This document shows, one piece after another, positions 33,561-45,673 of a stretch of DNA of 64,000 bases; position 1 is the first letter of the stretch, and each line of letters begins with the position of its first letter. Below the pieces are notes generated by a model, which saw nothing but the letters and a program-made list of their open reading frames with translations, ran no database searches and was not told the DNA's origin. This DNA is from Posidonia oceanica (lineage: Eukaryota > Streptophyta > Magnoliopsida > Alismatales > Posidoniaceae). Location: positions 16,138,001-16,202,000 of the forward strand of contig JAZBRS010000049.1 of NCBI GenBank assembly GCA_037176725.1. Direction: 5' to 3'. The position numbers and the translations under genes are program-made.

Positions 33561-35639
33561 CATTGTAGTGTGGATTTGGGAGTGAAGAAGATGTCGGCGC
33601 CTCCATGTACGTTGTCAACTTTGTGTTGTGATCGCCACTCGCCTTTGGGTAGACAAGACACCTGGGGGAGATTATGAAGATGCGGGTCCTCGGACCACTA
33701 GATCGATGGCTGGATGTCGCCTAGCGGCTTCCTCATGTTACGTAAGTGCTTTCCTTCCCTTCAAAACAAAATGAAAAAGATCTAAATTAGTTCAAGTGTA
33801 GTAGTCAGTAATAGAAGTAAACAAAACAACATGACTAAAAGAAGCAAATACTAATCGGGGGTTGTTCCCCGCATGCATATGCTATGGGTCCTATGCTAAG
33901 GAATGTAAAAAAGAAATGCAATGAACAATTAGATTGGAGGAAGATACTCCCTTTCACCCTTATGCTGAATGCAATGAAGTTGAAAGGAGGCACGGTCGGA
34001 GCTCCGGCTTAGCTGGGAATCTCTGGAATGAAGATGGGAATTGGGTTTCCCTCTTCTGAAGGTGGGAGATAGAGCTTCTGGGTTGAAGACTCTAGCTCTT
34101 GAAGGTGGGGACTTAACACTGACAGGATGATTCCTCTCTCAAAAATTCAGACCCTCAAACTACTGGCTTAGGGGGTCTATTAATAGACTTTAGGGGTGAG
34201 GACAGTTGGAATTCAGAAAATTCTAGAAGAAAAGTGGCAGTTAGGGTTAGTCGCCTGCTGAGTTGGCGACTAAGACTAGCAACTGCCCAGTCAAACGTGA
34301 AAAATCGTGGGAACGAGGCCACGACTTTTAGTCGCCCATCGAGTTGGCGCCTAACAGTTGAAGGGATCATGAGAAATAACTATGGAAAAGCGGTTCAAAG
34401 GAGGCCACGATCATTAGTCGCCGGTTGAGTTGGTGCCCAATGGTTGAGGATCGTGGGAGACAACCGCTGCAGTTCCACGACTACTTAGTCGCCGGTTGAG
34501 TTGGCGCCTAAGGGTTGAGAGGGATCGTGGGAAACAACCATGGAAAAGTGGTTCAAAGGAGGCCACGATCATTAGTTGCCGGTTGAGTTGGCACCCAATG
34601 GTTGAGGATCGTGGGAAATAACTGCTGCAGTTCCACGAATGATTAGTCACCGGTTGAGTTGGCGTCTAAGTTGGTTGCCTCCACAGATGGCAGCTGACTT
34701 CGCCGCCTCTCCAGCTGGCAACTGACTTAGTTGCCTCCCCAGCTGGCAACTGACTGAGTCGCCTCTTCAGCTGGCAACTAGCAAGCTCAGATCATTTCTA
34801 GCCCTACTTTTCGGGTTTTGGCCAGAGAAAACAAGATAGAAGGCCGGAAAACTACAGATAGTCTATGAAATCAAGAAGGCATCTCTATTAACTCAAATCT
34901 ACCACGAATCTGAGTAGAAATAAAGGATAGCCAGGGTACTCAGACTTGCCACGAGCCCAAGTGAGTTAGCTCTACCATAGCCAACAACCTGAGTCAAGGT
35001 AGGATCAAGTGATGCTTTGAAGAAATCAAGGAACATCTGGAAGATGTGTTATCAAAACTTGGGCACGAGATTTGGGACGCCTCAAGGTTTCTATCATTAG
35101 AAGAGCTCTCAAAAATGTGAAAATAGGATATCTACAGATGTCCCTCCCGGGAGTTGATCTTCGAACAAGATCAATTCTAAGGTAAGAACGATGTCCTATC
35201 GAGCATTTCCTGAAAAGGGGAGCTCCATCTCAAACAATTTGCCACTGAAGTAGCCAAAGGAAAGATAAAAAGAGGATTTAAATTGCCATCAAATTGGAGA
35301 CTCAGGCATGGAGGGGTCAAGTCGGTTTCGGAACTTGTGTCGCGGGATGTTATTCCACCACGATCGAAAGGAGAGTGTGACATCTTGTTTGAGACTTCAC
35401 TCAGATTGGAATTGATAAGAGGATAGGTAGGAACTAGATTAGCTCTAGGAGAATCACATGCCTAAGGGTCTCTAACACTCTTGAAGATCAATGCTCCGTC
35501 CGTGCTCCACTTCCAATGATATGAGAAAATGCAAGGATGCATGATTCAAACATACGATGATAATGCAAGGTCAACACGTAATGCAATGAATGGTCCATAT
35601 GCTAGGTTAGGCCGGCGGGGTACGGTTGGTCCCAAATCA
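33561..35639. other. Unassigned host sequence left of element B, with hairpin minisatellite
   Basis: No gene recognised. gacacctgggggagattatg (33659-33678) looks PPT-like but no matching LTR pair is in view. 34244-34670 is a minisatellite: agtcgccggttgagttggcg-type units at about 34244, 34329, 34415, 34487, 34573 and 34645, so spacing runs 85, 86, 72, 86, 72. Units contain AGTCGCC...GGCGACT stems. 34690-34785 has variants AGTTGCC...GGCAACT. The rest (33720-34230, 34800-35639) is AT-balanced unique-looking DNA with only short frames. Confidence 0.55.
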
Positions 35640-35644
35640 TATAG
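35640..35644. other. Left target-site duplication of element B (tatag)
   Basis: Five bases before the LTR start. The right copy at 63216-63220 is tatgg, one mismatch, as expected for a 5-bp Ty3/Gypsy TSD with one later mutation. Confidence 0.65.
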
Positions 35645-38600
35645 TGTTGACACCCCATCTTGGCAGGCTTGGACCATTTGGGACCCTCCTGGTGATTGCT
35701 GGACTCAAACCCAAACCAAACCAAACCCTAACCCTCTTTTTTACCCTTCAAAACCAGCCAAACTTGACCTAAGCCTTTACCCCTCTTCCCAAGCTCAAAA
35801 CCTGACCAAAATCCATAGGAAAACCCACCAACACCTACTTAACAGACCTACCCAAGAACTTAGAAATTTCCAACCCAAGACTATTCCCAAAAACCCTAGA
35901 AAACCTAGGTAAAACTCCCCTTTTTCTACATCTTAAAACCCCTCCAAAACCTCCTTGGAATCAAACCAAAACTTCAGAGCCAGCTCCTCAAACCCTAGAC
36001 TACCCACTCTCCAACTTTCATCCCAATCCAAGACCTCTAAGCCTCTCATTTGCCCTAATTATCCTTTTCTCTCTCCGAGATTATCGTTTTCTCTCTCCTC
36101 TCTCTCTTCTGGTTATCATCTCTCTTTTCATCCCTTTCTTGCCATTTTTCCTGCCTGGCTGTGGGCCCTCTTTGTGCTTCTATCCCTTCTCTATCTTATT
36201 CCTATTTTTACTTTATTTTTAACATTTTCCCTGAATTTTAAAAATCATTTTCCCTCAACTCATCTCTTTCCTTTTTACTTCTCCCTTTTCCCATTTTCTT
36301 CCTCCTTCTCTTTTCCTTTTCTTTCTTTTGCTAAAATCCATAAAAAGCCCTAAAAATCAGTAAAACTCCCAAACATAAGAGAAACAAATCAGAACTCTAA
36401 GAAAAACAATTTAAAAACATTAAACAAACAATTAAAAAACTTAAACCTAATTAAATCAAGCTAAAAAGAGAATCAAGCATGCAAACTAAAAAATGCAAAA
36501 CAAACTAAAAGAAAATACTGTAAAATCAAAGAAAAAACTGAAATAAAATCAAAAGCCACCAAAAGTGAAAACCCTCTCAAAAGAATTAAAAAAAACAAAC
36601 CCTAAAAAGAAGTAAAACAATTAAAACACTAAGATAAGTAATTAATGAAAGAAAAAAGCCTAACTTAGCAAACCTAAGAAAAAACAACCTAAGAACTTAA
36701 TTAAAAAGAAAATGAAAAACACATTAAAAAGACTTAAAAAACACTTAATCAGATAAGAGAAACCCAATTAAAAAACATCAAGAAAAATCAACAAATAAAA
36801 ATCAAAAACCTAATCCCAAGAGACTTAAGAAAAGAAAACCCTAAAAGACTAAAACTAAAAGCCCAAAACCCATTCCAATTAATACGAAAATAAATCCTAA
36901 AAATCCTAATTAATACCCTGAATCCTTAACAAGAGAAACACAATTTTAAAAACAATTTAAAAAAGACTTAACAACACTTAATCAAGTGGAAAACAAATTA
37001 AGAACAAAACAAAACCCTAAAACCCTAATCAAGCCCAAACCACACTAATTAACCTAAAAACAGTCATTAAAAAATGTAATCAAGACCTTAACCTACAACA
37101 CAATCACACTAACATTTTGCATATTTTTATTTTATTTTTCCTAATTTATTTCTTCCCTTTCTTCTCCTCCATTTCTCTTCCTCTTCTTATCCTTTTTCCT
37201 TTTTCTCTCTACTGGGCCCGTCAGCCCGTTTCCCTTCTTTTTTTCCTTTTTTTTTCAAACCCGCGGCCCGGCCCACGGTCATCGTCTTCTTCTTCCTCCT
37301 TCCCTCCGCACAGTACCCCCTCTTCGACCTTCTGCAACCGTCTGCCATCTTCAGTCCTCGTCCTCTGCAGACACACCCTCTCACAGCTGGCCGCCCGTTG
37401 CAGCCCTTCCTCTGCCTTCGCTCCACCTTTCGGCGTTTGCAGCCCCCTAGCCCACGCCTCTCGCCGGCCTATTCCTCTTTGCCACAGCTGCCAACTTCTT
37501 GCCGTTGCCGCCAATCTCCTGCAAACTTACCTTCTCAAGCCAGCCTCCTGCCATGGCGTTCGAGTGCTCCCGCTCGAACAAAACCCCTCCTCCTTCTTCC
37601 TCCTTCAGACAGCTTTCATCATCGGCAGAGAGGGAGTGAACCAGAGATCAGAATTCTAGAGCTTTTTCCCCACCTGAACCAACCTCCATTCTCCTCCTCT
37701 GCATCCTTCAATTCCCCGAGAAGAGAGAGTAGCAAGAGAGAGCCTGAGAGAGTCCTTGGCATCCTGGAGAGAGATCCGAATTCCAGAGCATTCCCATACC
37801 CAGACCTTCTCCATTTCCCTCCTCAAAATCCACCAGATCATCCTCTTCCTTTTCCAGAAAACCAAACCCCGTCCAAGCCCCAATTGCTCTTCAAATTGCT
37901 CCCCCAAACTCACCCAGCAACCCAGCCTTCTCCCTCCACCATTTCCCAGCCATTCCACCACACGAAACCACCCCAGATCACCTGAATCCACCGCAGAAAG
38001 CCAACAGCAGAACCCAACACAACCCATTCAACAATTCCCTTCACCACAGCCCGCAACTTCCTTCCAAACTCCACCCAGATAATCACCAAACCACCACCTT
38101 CCAGAAGCACCTAACCTTCAGCCCTCTTCCTCACCACCGGCCAAGTACTCCACCATAAACACCTATCCTCCTCACTGACCAGAAATCTGGCCATCTCCCG
38201 AATCCACTCCACAGCCTCCAGAACAGCAAACGAACTATCCAGAATCACTCCCCGAACCTCCAGCAGTCACCTGGAAGGCCCCGTCAGGTCCCACGAGCAG
38301 CAACAACCTCCTCCGACCTCCGGCTACCACCTGTGAACCCAAAATTGCCAGATCTTCGCCCGAGCTTCGAAGCTCGCGTCCGGACGTCTGGGAAGCACCG
38401 GAGGAACATTCTGAAGCAGCTCCAACCTTCGCGAGCAGCTAACGATCACCGCAGCGATCGGACGACCTCCGCCGACGACTGCTGAAGCTGTTGACGTCGG
38501 GAGGACGACTCAGACGCGGAAAAAGGTGACTCTTTACTCCCTTAGCTTCCTCTTCTCCCCCTGCTGCTTCTCTGCCCTTTAGAATGGCATCTCCGGTCTT

Positions 38601-41600
38601 CCTGCTCCGAAGTCAGTCGCCGGTCAGGTCGTCTTCTCCGGCGAGGCTCTCCGTTCGTCACGCCGCTCCGGCCAACGGAACGTGGCTCCAGCGACCGTCT
38701 GAGCTTTGCACGAACATCAGGAAGCTTCTCTGGCCCTTAGAACGCGGCGTCGCTGCGTCGAACGGCCGGACCAAGCTCCTGAACCTCTGCAGAGCTCCGG
38801 CGAGCGCTCCGGTGCGTTCCAGGCTGCGTCGTCCTCCGCCGATCGCCGCCCGACCTCCGTCAGCTCCGGGAGCACCTCCCCCGCTGATCAGCTCGTCTCC
38901 AGCACCCCTGTGCCGGCGGTCGCGGGCGCTGGCAGCTTGCTGCTACAGTGCCCACGGCCGTCGGCCGTTTACTGTTCATTTATTTTTCCGTTTGTATGGT
39001 TTGCTAGTAAATATTGCATGTTTGGTCTAAGTTTTCATTATTTTGCGTTTCAGTCCTTATTTCATTTAATCTGCTGCAGTTTTGAATTAAAATCATGCTA
39101 AATTGCATTAAATGTTTCTGTTTTTCTTTATTTATATTCCAGTCCTTTTACTGTGCTGTTTAGTTATAAATATTTGTGCTTTAGCCCTTCTATTTTCAAT
39201 TATTGCATCCAGGTCCTGCAGTAGATCATTTAATTTAAATGCATGAACTTTACCTTATAATATTGCATTCTGTGTCCTTGTATTTTACTGTTTTTGCATT
39301 TAGGTCCCATGCACTGTAGTAACTTAGGTTCTGATTTTAATTTTTGCTTGCTGCATTGCATATTTTCCCATTTGTTTTCTCATTTTTGCATGTAGGTCCT
39401 TTTAAATGCACAGTAGTCATTTTGCATGCATATTTAGCTTATTAAATTGCATCTTTCCCCCTGCATTTTTAAAAAATTGCACATTAGTCCTTTATCTGTG
39501 ATTTCAGAGCATATTTTGCATATTAAATTGCATTTTTGACCCTGCATGATTTCAAAATGACACATAGGTCCTTTGCATCCCTTTAAAATCATGTAAAATA
39601 CCTGTTTTGCCCCTAAAAATTGCATTTTAGCTCTCATGTTTGCAAAATTGCACGTAGGCCCTCTACTTGCATTCCCAGACTCTCCAGAACCCTGTTTTCT
39701 GAAAAAATTACATTTTAGACCCTAGAGTTTTTCAAAATTGCATTTTGCTTGCCATTTGCTTTCAAAACTTCCTCTGATGCATACCCACTTTTCAAAATAT
39801 CATTCTAAGCCCAGTCTTTTGCAAAATTGCATGCAATCCCTCCTGTTTCCAAAACCCCTGCCAGTAGAGCCCCATCTTTTTCAAAACTCTGGTTTTAAAC
39901 CCCTTTTTCCTTTTGAAAATGCATTTGAATCCCTGTTTTTCCCCAAAATTCTCCTTCTTGTCTTTTCTTGCTTTTGCATGCATTCTGCATTCATTTAGCT
40001 TTGCATTAAGCATCCCTTTGCACATACTAAGTTCCCTTAGCTCCCTTTCACCTGGGAGGACCCATTTGCACACCCCTAGGGTCTCCTGAACACTTAGATC
40101 TGTTCTTCTCCCCTGTTCTGGCCCTCCTGCCTTGAAGCTGCGATAACTTCCGATCCGGCCGTTGGATCTTCTCAAATAAGCTGCCCAGACGACCGCGGCG
40201 AAGCGCTCTTCAGCATGGACCAAGCAGATTTCAGATCAGGCCCCAGGATTCCCAGGTATGTCCTCCTGAACCCCTGCATTGCATTCATTTGCATGCCATT
40301 TGCATAGTTTGCTTTATTTTCGCTTTTCGTCTCTTTGAGCATGTAGAATAGGACCTCCCCTTCCTGTCTATCAACTCAGATCCCCGTTTCGCGTACTCTT
40401 GGGTATTTTGTGTTGTGTTTTCCCTGGATTCACCACTTATTGCGACTTTCTTCCCCCTTTTCCACGATCCGATCGCGCCGCGAGCTTTGGGCAGCGTGCG
40501 AGACCCATCGTGGAGCGGTTTAGTGGGAAACAGTCACAAAGCAGTGGTAATCCCTCCGCTTGCTTGTTCTCCCCAGTGTAGGTCTTCACACCTACTCTGT
40601 GCGGCCCTCAAACAGTATTTGTTCTCACACACATACCGTTTGCCTCTCCTTTCACTCTCCTTGTTTCCTCTTTTCTTGCATTTACATCCGCATGGTTTTG
40701 CCGAGGTTTTGCTTCGTCTTTGGCACCGTTTTGCGTGCCTGCCTTGTCTTTTGCGCCATTTTGCGCGCTCGCCCTGCTTTTGGCACCATTTTGCGTGCCT
40801 GCTTTGTCTTTTGCGCCGTTTTGCGCGCTTGCTTTGTTTTGGCGCCATTTTGCGCGCTAGCTTCGCTTTTGGCACCGTTTTGCGTGCCCACTCTCGTCTT
40901 TGGCACCGTTCTGAATGCCTGCTTTGCTTTTGCGTCGTTTTGCACGCTTGCTTTCGTTTTGGCACCGTTTCGCGTGCCCGCCTCGTCCTTTGCATCGTTT
41001 TGCGTGCCCCCTTGCTTTTTTCGCTCGTTTTGCGTGCTGATCTTGTCTTTTTGCACCATTTCGCGTGCCGTTTTCGTTTCTTGCCTCGTTTTGCGCATTT
41101 TACGCCGTTTTCTCTTGCATGTCGCCTGCATTGCTTGGTTTTACCGTCGCTTTGCTTTTTCGCTTGCATTTGCATATAGGGCTGTGATGCTTACTGCCTG
41201 GAGTTCTCACGAGCTGGGTTTCGCCTGGTTCGGAACACAGACAGCGTGGCTGAGCACTTAGATAGCACGTTTACTTCCCTGCTTTGCATTCTCTTCACTT
41301 AGAGCACACCTATAAGCATTCATTTATGCATTCATAGGCACATAGGCATTCAAATCTGCATTTCCCTGCATATGCGAGCGCAAGCCTAGAAAGACCGATT
41401 CTCGGGCGTGTCGGGGGTGCCTAACACCTTCCCCGCACGTAACAGGAGTCGTTGCCCAGTCTTTTGGCCCGCAATGACCATATCGCCCTTATCCTAGGCA
41501 TGAGTCATCTCATTTGCATTCATTTGCATTTGTTTTCCTTTGCATTGCTTTGCTTTGCATTTCTTGCTTGGTTTTGCGTGTTAATCCACGCATTTCCCCC

Positions 41601-41754
41601 GGTTTTCCTTGTCTTCCGTTAATAGACATGGTGGCGACTCTGATTTGTCTTATCTTCCTATTTTCTCCTCGATTTTAAGTGTTTTCGAGTTGACCCTCTT
41701 CCTCGGATCAAATCGCCGCTAATAGTAAGCCTGATTCCGATTGGGATTACTGCA
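35645..41754 (+). repeat. 5' LTR of element B (6110 bp)
   Basis: TGTTGACACCCC ... GGGATTACTGCA; the 3' copy ends ACTACA. Same order of regions as LTR A: A-rich U3 tract 36340-37100, C-rich leader 37560-38960, T-rich TGCAT-AGGTCC region 39000-39970, conserved block 40130-40260, tttgcgtgcc repeats 40710-41110, conserved 3' blocks 41170-41754. Short open frames on both strands of the leader and of the repeat block are not supported as genes. Confidence 0.95.
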
Positions 41755-42056
41755 GTGGCGACTCTGCTGGGGATGCTAGACTCCGGCTTTCGCCTTTGCT
41801 TTCGCTCGCTTGCTTTGCATCTTTGTTTGCCTTTGTGCCTTTGTTTGCCTTGTCTGTTTGCTTGTCTGCCTGTGTCGACTCCCAGCGAGTCGCACAGTGG
41901 TGACTCCACTAGGGAGGCTAGACTCCGGCTTTCGTTCTCGGCTTTTTCGCTCGCTTGCTTTGCAGCTTTGCCTGCCTTTTGTGCCTTCTTTGCCTGTTTT
42001 GCTCGCTTTTCTGTGCAAACTCCTAGCGAGTCGCCTCGTGGCTACTCTGTCTAGGT
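41755..42056 (+). repeat. Three ~142-bp PBS-like units (element B)
   Basis: PBS at 41756, degenerate copies tggtgactccactaggga at 41898 and tggctactctgtctaggt at 42039, spacing 142 and 141. Each of the first two units ends with CTCC(C/T)AGCGAGTCGC (41879-41893 and 42020-42034), which resembles the primer tRNA 3' end read in the tRNA sense. A has one unit fewer. Confidence 0.7.
41756..41773 (+). other. Primer binding site of element B
   Basis: TGGCGACTCTGCTGGGGA, one base after the LTR end, identical to A. Confidence 0.88.
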
Positions 42057-43259
42057 TTTGCACCTCCTTTGCCTTGTTTTGCGCTCTATTTTGCTTTGCT
42101 TTGCCTGCTGTGGCGCTCTTACTTGTTTGCTTGCTTCTTTGCTTGCTTGTTGCCTGCTTATTTCTCTGCTTCTGCTCTTACCTGCTTTAATGCTTACTTG
42201 TCTTTATCTTTCTTTATCTATCTGCTTATTGTTGCCTCATTTCTTGCACATTGCATGTCTACATACTTGTTTGGCAACGATACATGCTTTTTGAATGTTG
42301 AATGCTTCTTTTACACACTTGCTATGTCACTACGCACGCACATGCCTTGCATATATGCCTTTTGACATGATGAATGCTTTTTCTTCACTATTATGATCAC
42401 GAACACTCGCACATGCCATGCACTTGCCTTTTGCTGTGTTGTATGTTGTTTGCTTGCCATATTTGGTTGATTTTCTTCCCTTTCGCACATGCCATGCCTA
42501 GGATAGTAGAGACTGTTTGCTCTCCCCGTGGTTAACTAAAAATGGCAAGTAAAAAGAACTTCTAGGAGCAACTAGAGACTTCAAACAATCCTGCACTCCC
42601 TTTGGTTAATAAAACACGCAAGATAAAAGACTTTAATCATTTGCATAAGCATCATATAGGGGCATGCATTCTTCTCATCTGAGTCCACCTATTAGTCTGC
42701 GAAGGATAGTCCCGACCTCTTGTTCCACTGCTTTGGGCATGGCGCAAGTCAGTCGGTCTGTCCCCCCTTTTGTCCAGGGGTTGTGTCGGTGTTAGTAGAG
42801 GGTACCACCCACGCCTCGGCGAGGTTGAGGCCACCAACGCACCACCCTGTCATTACCTGAGCTCTGGGCCAGGAGTTAGGCAGGGAACCCACTTTTCTGA
42901 CCTGAGTCGGTGACCCGTACACCCAGGGATACCCGAAGTAGATCACCTGCTAAGAAACACTAGATAAGTTGAGGGGGGCATACTAGAAAGCATACATATC
43001 ATTCATGCCATCTAACTTAACTCATTTGCATCTATCATTCAGTTTCTAATTCCTGTTTCCTTCTGTTTGTGTCAGTAGTGATCGGTAAGCGAGTTCCCCT
43101 TGCTGGAGCTTGAGTGCCGACCCTTTCTGACACCCCTATTGCGACCTTGTTCGCGACCATTCCCTTTCTGAGCTATCCGCCTTTGCGACGATAGCTCCTA
43201 TTAGGAATTGCCATTTGCATACCCGTCGCAGCCCTGTTCTCACGCGCTCTAGGTCAGCA
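42057..43259 (+). other. Untranslated leader of element B
   Basis: Non-coding, aligned with 4148-5292 of A. No ORF1 like that of legume Ogre elements. Contains a conserved stretch with gagtcggtgacccgtacaccc (42904-42924) present in both copies. Confidence 0.6.
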
Positions 43260-45673
43260 ATGGCCCAGTACGTTAGTGAGCCTTCTTTTACTCCTGTCAC
43301 GGAGGGTGTTTCCATTCCGGCCCTTTCAGTTGCTTCTTCTGTCCCTCTCGTTCCCCCTCCGACGCCAGGGTTTCCTCCTCTGACGTCTCTAGGTTCTCAG
43401 TATGTCCCGGGACAGTGGCAAGCATCTCTTCCTCCGGATCCGGTCACCGAGTCTATCTTGACGACTGTTACCCGCGTTCCGGAGACGCTACTGCCCCCTC
43501 CGTCCCAGGGATACGTCGCTTTCGACATCCCTTCCACCGCTGCTGCGACCTTTGCTGTAGAACCTTTTCCTCCCGGACAGTCTGTGTCCGTGCCATTTGT
43601 TTCTCAGCCCCCGCCGGCACTGCACTTCAGCGTCCCCACTGGCGAGACGCCTGAGGCGCAGTACCAGCACCTGATGGAGCTTGCCCAGAGACTACAGGGC
43701 ATGGCTCTATCGGTTCGTCCTCCCTGTGCTCCTGTCGTCCCTGAGGTTCCTTTGAGGCCAGTTCTTGCATTTCATGCATCGACCTCCACACCTCCGCCTC
43801 GACCATCGTCTCAACTGCTCACGGTTCCGACGATGGGGGCCCGTTTACCACCTCCTACTGCACAACACTTAGCACAGCATGCTCCACTTCCTTCTGGTGG
43901 TCAGTCCTTTGGACCGGCTGGAGCCCAGTACCTCACTGGCTCGCTGTCTGGCACCCCGCCTGTACAGCCACTGGTGCTCCGTCATCCTACTCCTATCACA
44001 GCACAGTATGACATCTACTCTTCTCCTTTGCATCAAGCCCAGCATCCTGCATACTCTTCTGCATACACAGTCCCCCAGCACGGATACACCGGCCATCCCG
44101 TTGCTCCACTAGGCGACGCTATGGTAGATCCGGAGGAGCACTTAGGTGCGACCCATTCGGCGTATGTGCTCGCTACCCCTGCTGATCCCTCTCCTACAGC
44201 AGCAAATCCAGACCCCATCAACAATCGGATGGACGTCTTGGAGAAGGCACTACGACTAGTGCAGGGTACTGAGCACCAGACCTACCAGTTCCGGGACCTC
44301 TGCTGCTTTCCAGAGGCGGTACTCCCTCTGAAGTTCAAAATCTCGGACTTCGAAAAATATAATGGTAGGGGCTGCCCTGTGGCACACCTGAAGGCGTATT
44401 GCGGTGATCTCGCTCAGCTTCAGGCTGACGAGAGGTTGCTGATCCGCCTGTTCCAGAAGAGCTTGACCGGGCTGGCACTCAAGTGGTTCACATCGCTTGA
44501 TATGTCAGCCATCAAGACTTGGAACGACCTCAGTCAGGCGTTCCTGGAATAATACTCCTTCAACCTCGATCTAGTCCCAAAGAGAGCAGACTTGATCGCA
44601 ATCAAGCAGAATTCCGGCGAGCCGTTCGGAGAGTACGTCGGCCGCTGGCGCGCCCTTGCCTCTCAGGTTCGAGATAGACCCTCTAACGAGGAGTCTATTG
44701 AGATCGTCATCAAAGGGGCGCAGCCATCTCTTGGAGCTCTGCTTAGCATCCAACCAGTCACTACTTTTGCAGCACTCATCAGAGCTGGAGCGCGTGTGGA
44801 GAGTTCTTTGCGGAGTGGCAACTTCCCAGCTCTCTCTGCGTTCACTAAGCAGGCAGTGATCAGCAGTAACAGTGCCAACAGCAGCGCCTCCAACAACAAC
44901 AGCGGCAGCAGCTACAACCGCCCGAAGAGGAAGGACTCGCTGAAAACCGCTGTTGCATTCGTCGACTCCCCTGCTGTGCCTGTTCGCTTGCCATCCCGGC
45001 CTGCCCCAGCTCAGATGATGTATGCTCCTGCACCTAGGAATCCACCCACACCACAAATCACAACCACCGCTAGACCGGTCTACCCTGCCGCACCGGTTCA
45101 GCAAGGCTCATACCAGAGGCAAAGAAGGCCACCCATTGAGAAACGGAAATTCGCCCCACTAGTGGAACCGCTCACGGTCATCTTGCCAAAGGTTGCATCG
45201 CTCCTGAAGTTCCCGGAGGTTCATCCACCGCCAAGTCCTCTGCCGCATTGGTTTAGGCCGGACCTCTTCTGCAATTTCCATCGAAGCGTCGGGCATTCGA
45301 CGGACAATTGCTACTCCCTGCGGAACACAATTCAGGATCTGATCGAATTGGGAACGATTGTGATCGACACGCACGAGGCATCCACTCAAGCACACACGCA
45401 TGCATCTGCACATTCAGCTGTTCCCCCTCATTCTGGCATCATCCACCAACCCCTACCGGAGCACACTTATTCGACAGGGGCTGGAACCTCAGGCATCCAT
45501 TCTGTCTTTCCTTCTGGGCCTGCTACCTCCGTGGTAGACCCTTCTGATCTCATCTCTGATATTTCTGAGTCTTTCCCTGTAAATCTCTATCTTACGGCAG
45601 TTGCCGGCTCCGAGTCGGGAGTTCACACGATCCGACCACGTGCCAGGCCGGAGCGCCCCTTCGCCCCCCTGCT
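43260..45673 (+). pseudogene. gag: gag of element B, one nonsense codon and a frameshift
   Basis: Starts ATG 43260 (MAQYV), same product as in A: Pro-rich N-terminus, retrotransposon gag domain about 44290-44800, zinc knuckle C-x2-H-x4-H-x4-C near 45271-45312. TAA at 44550-44552 replaces the GAG CAG context of A just inside the gag domain (QAFLE stop YSF). The frame resumes to about 45662-45675, where one C is missing relative to A in a C-run, shifting gag out of the protease-pol frame and ending at TAG 45708. In the undamaged family gag and pol appear to share one continuous frame. Confidence 0.88.

Noticed and set aside
33659..33690. PPT-like ctgggggagattatgaag as start of an LTR for element D
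   Set aside because: No partner LTR, no TGTTGACAC-type start and no LTR end could be identified in the window.
37117..38110. Ser/Pro-rich ORFs of 100-195 codons in LTR B leader (repeated at 58590-59555)
   Set aside because: C-rich untranslated leader; several frames are open at once and frames are not shared with LTR A.
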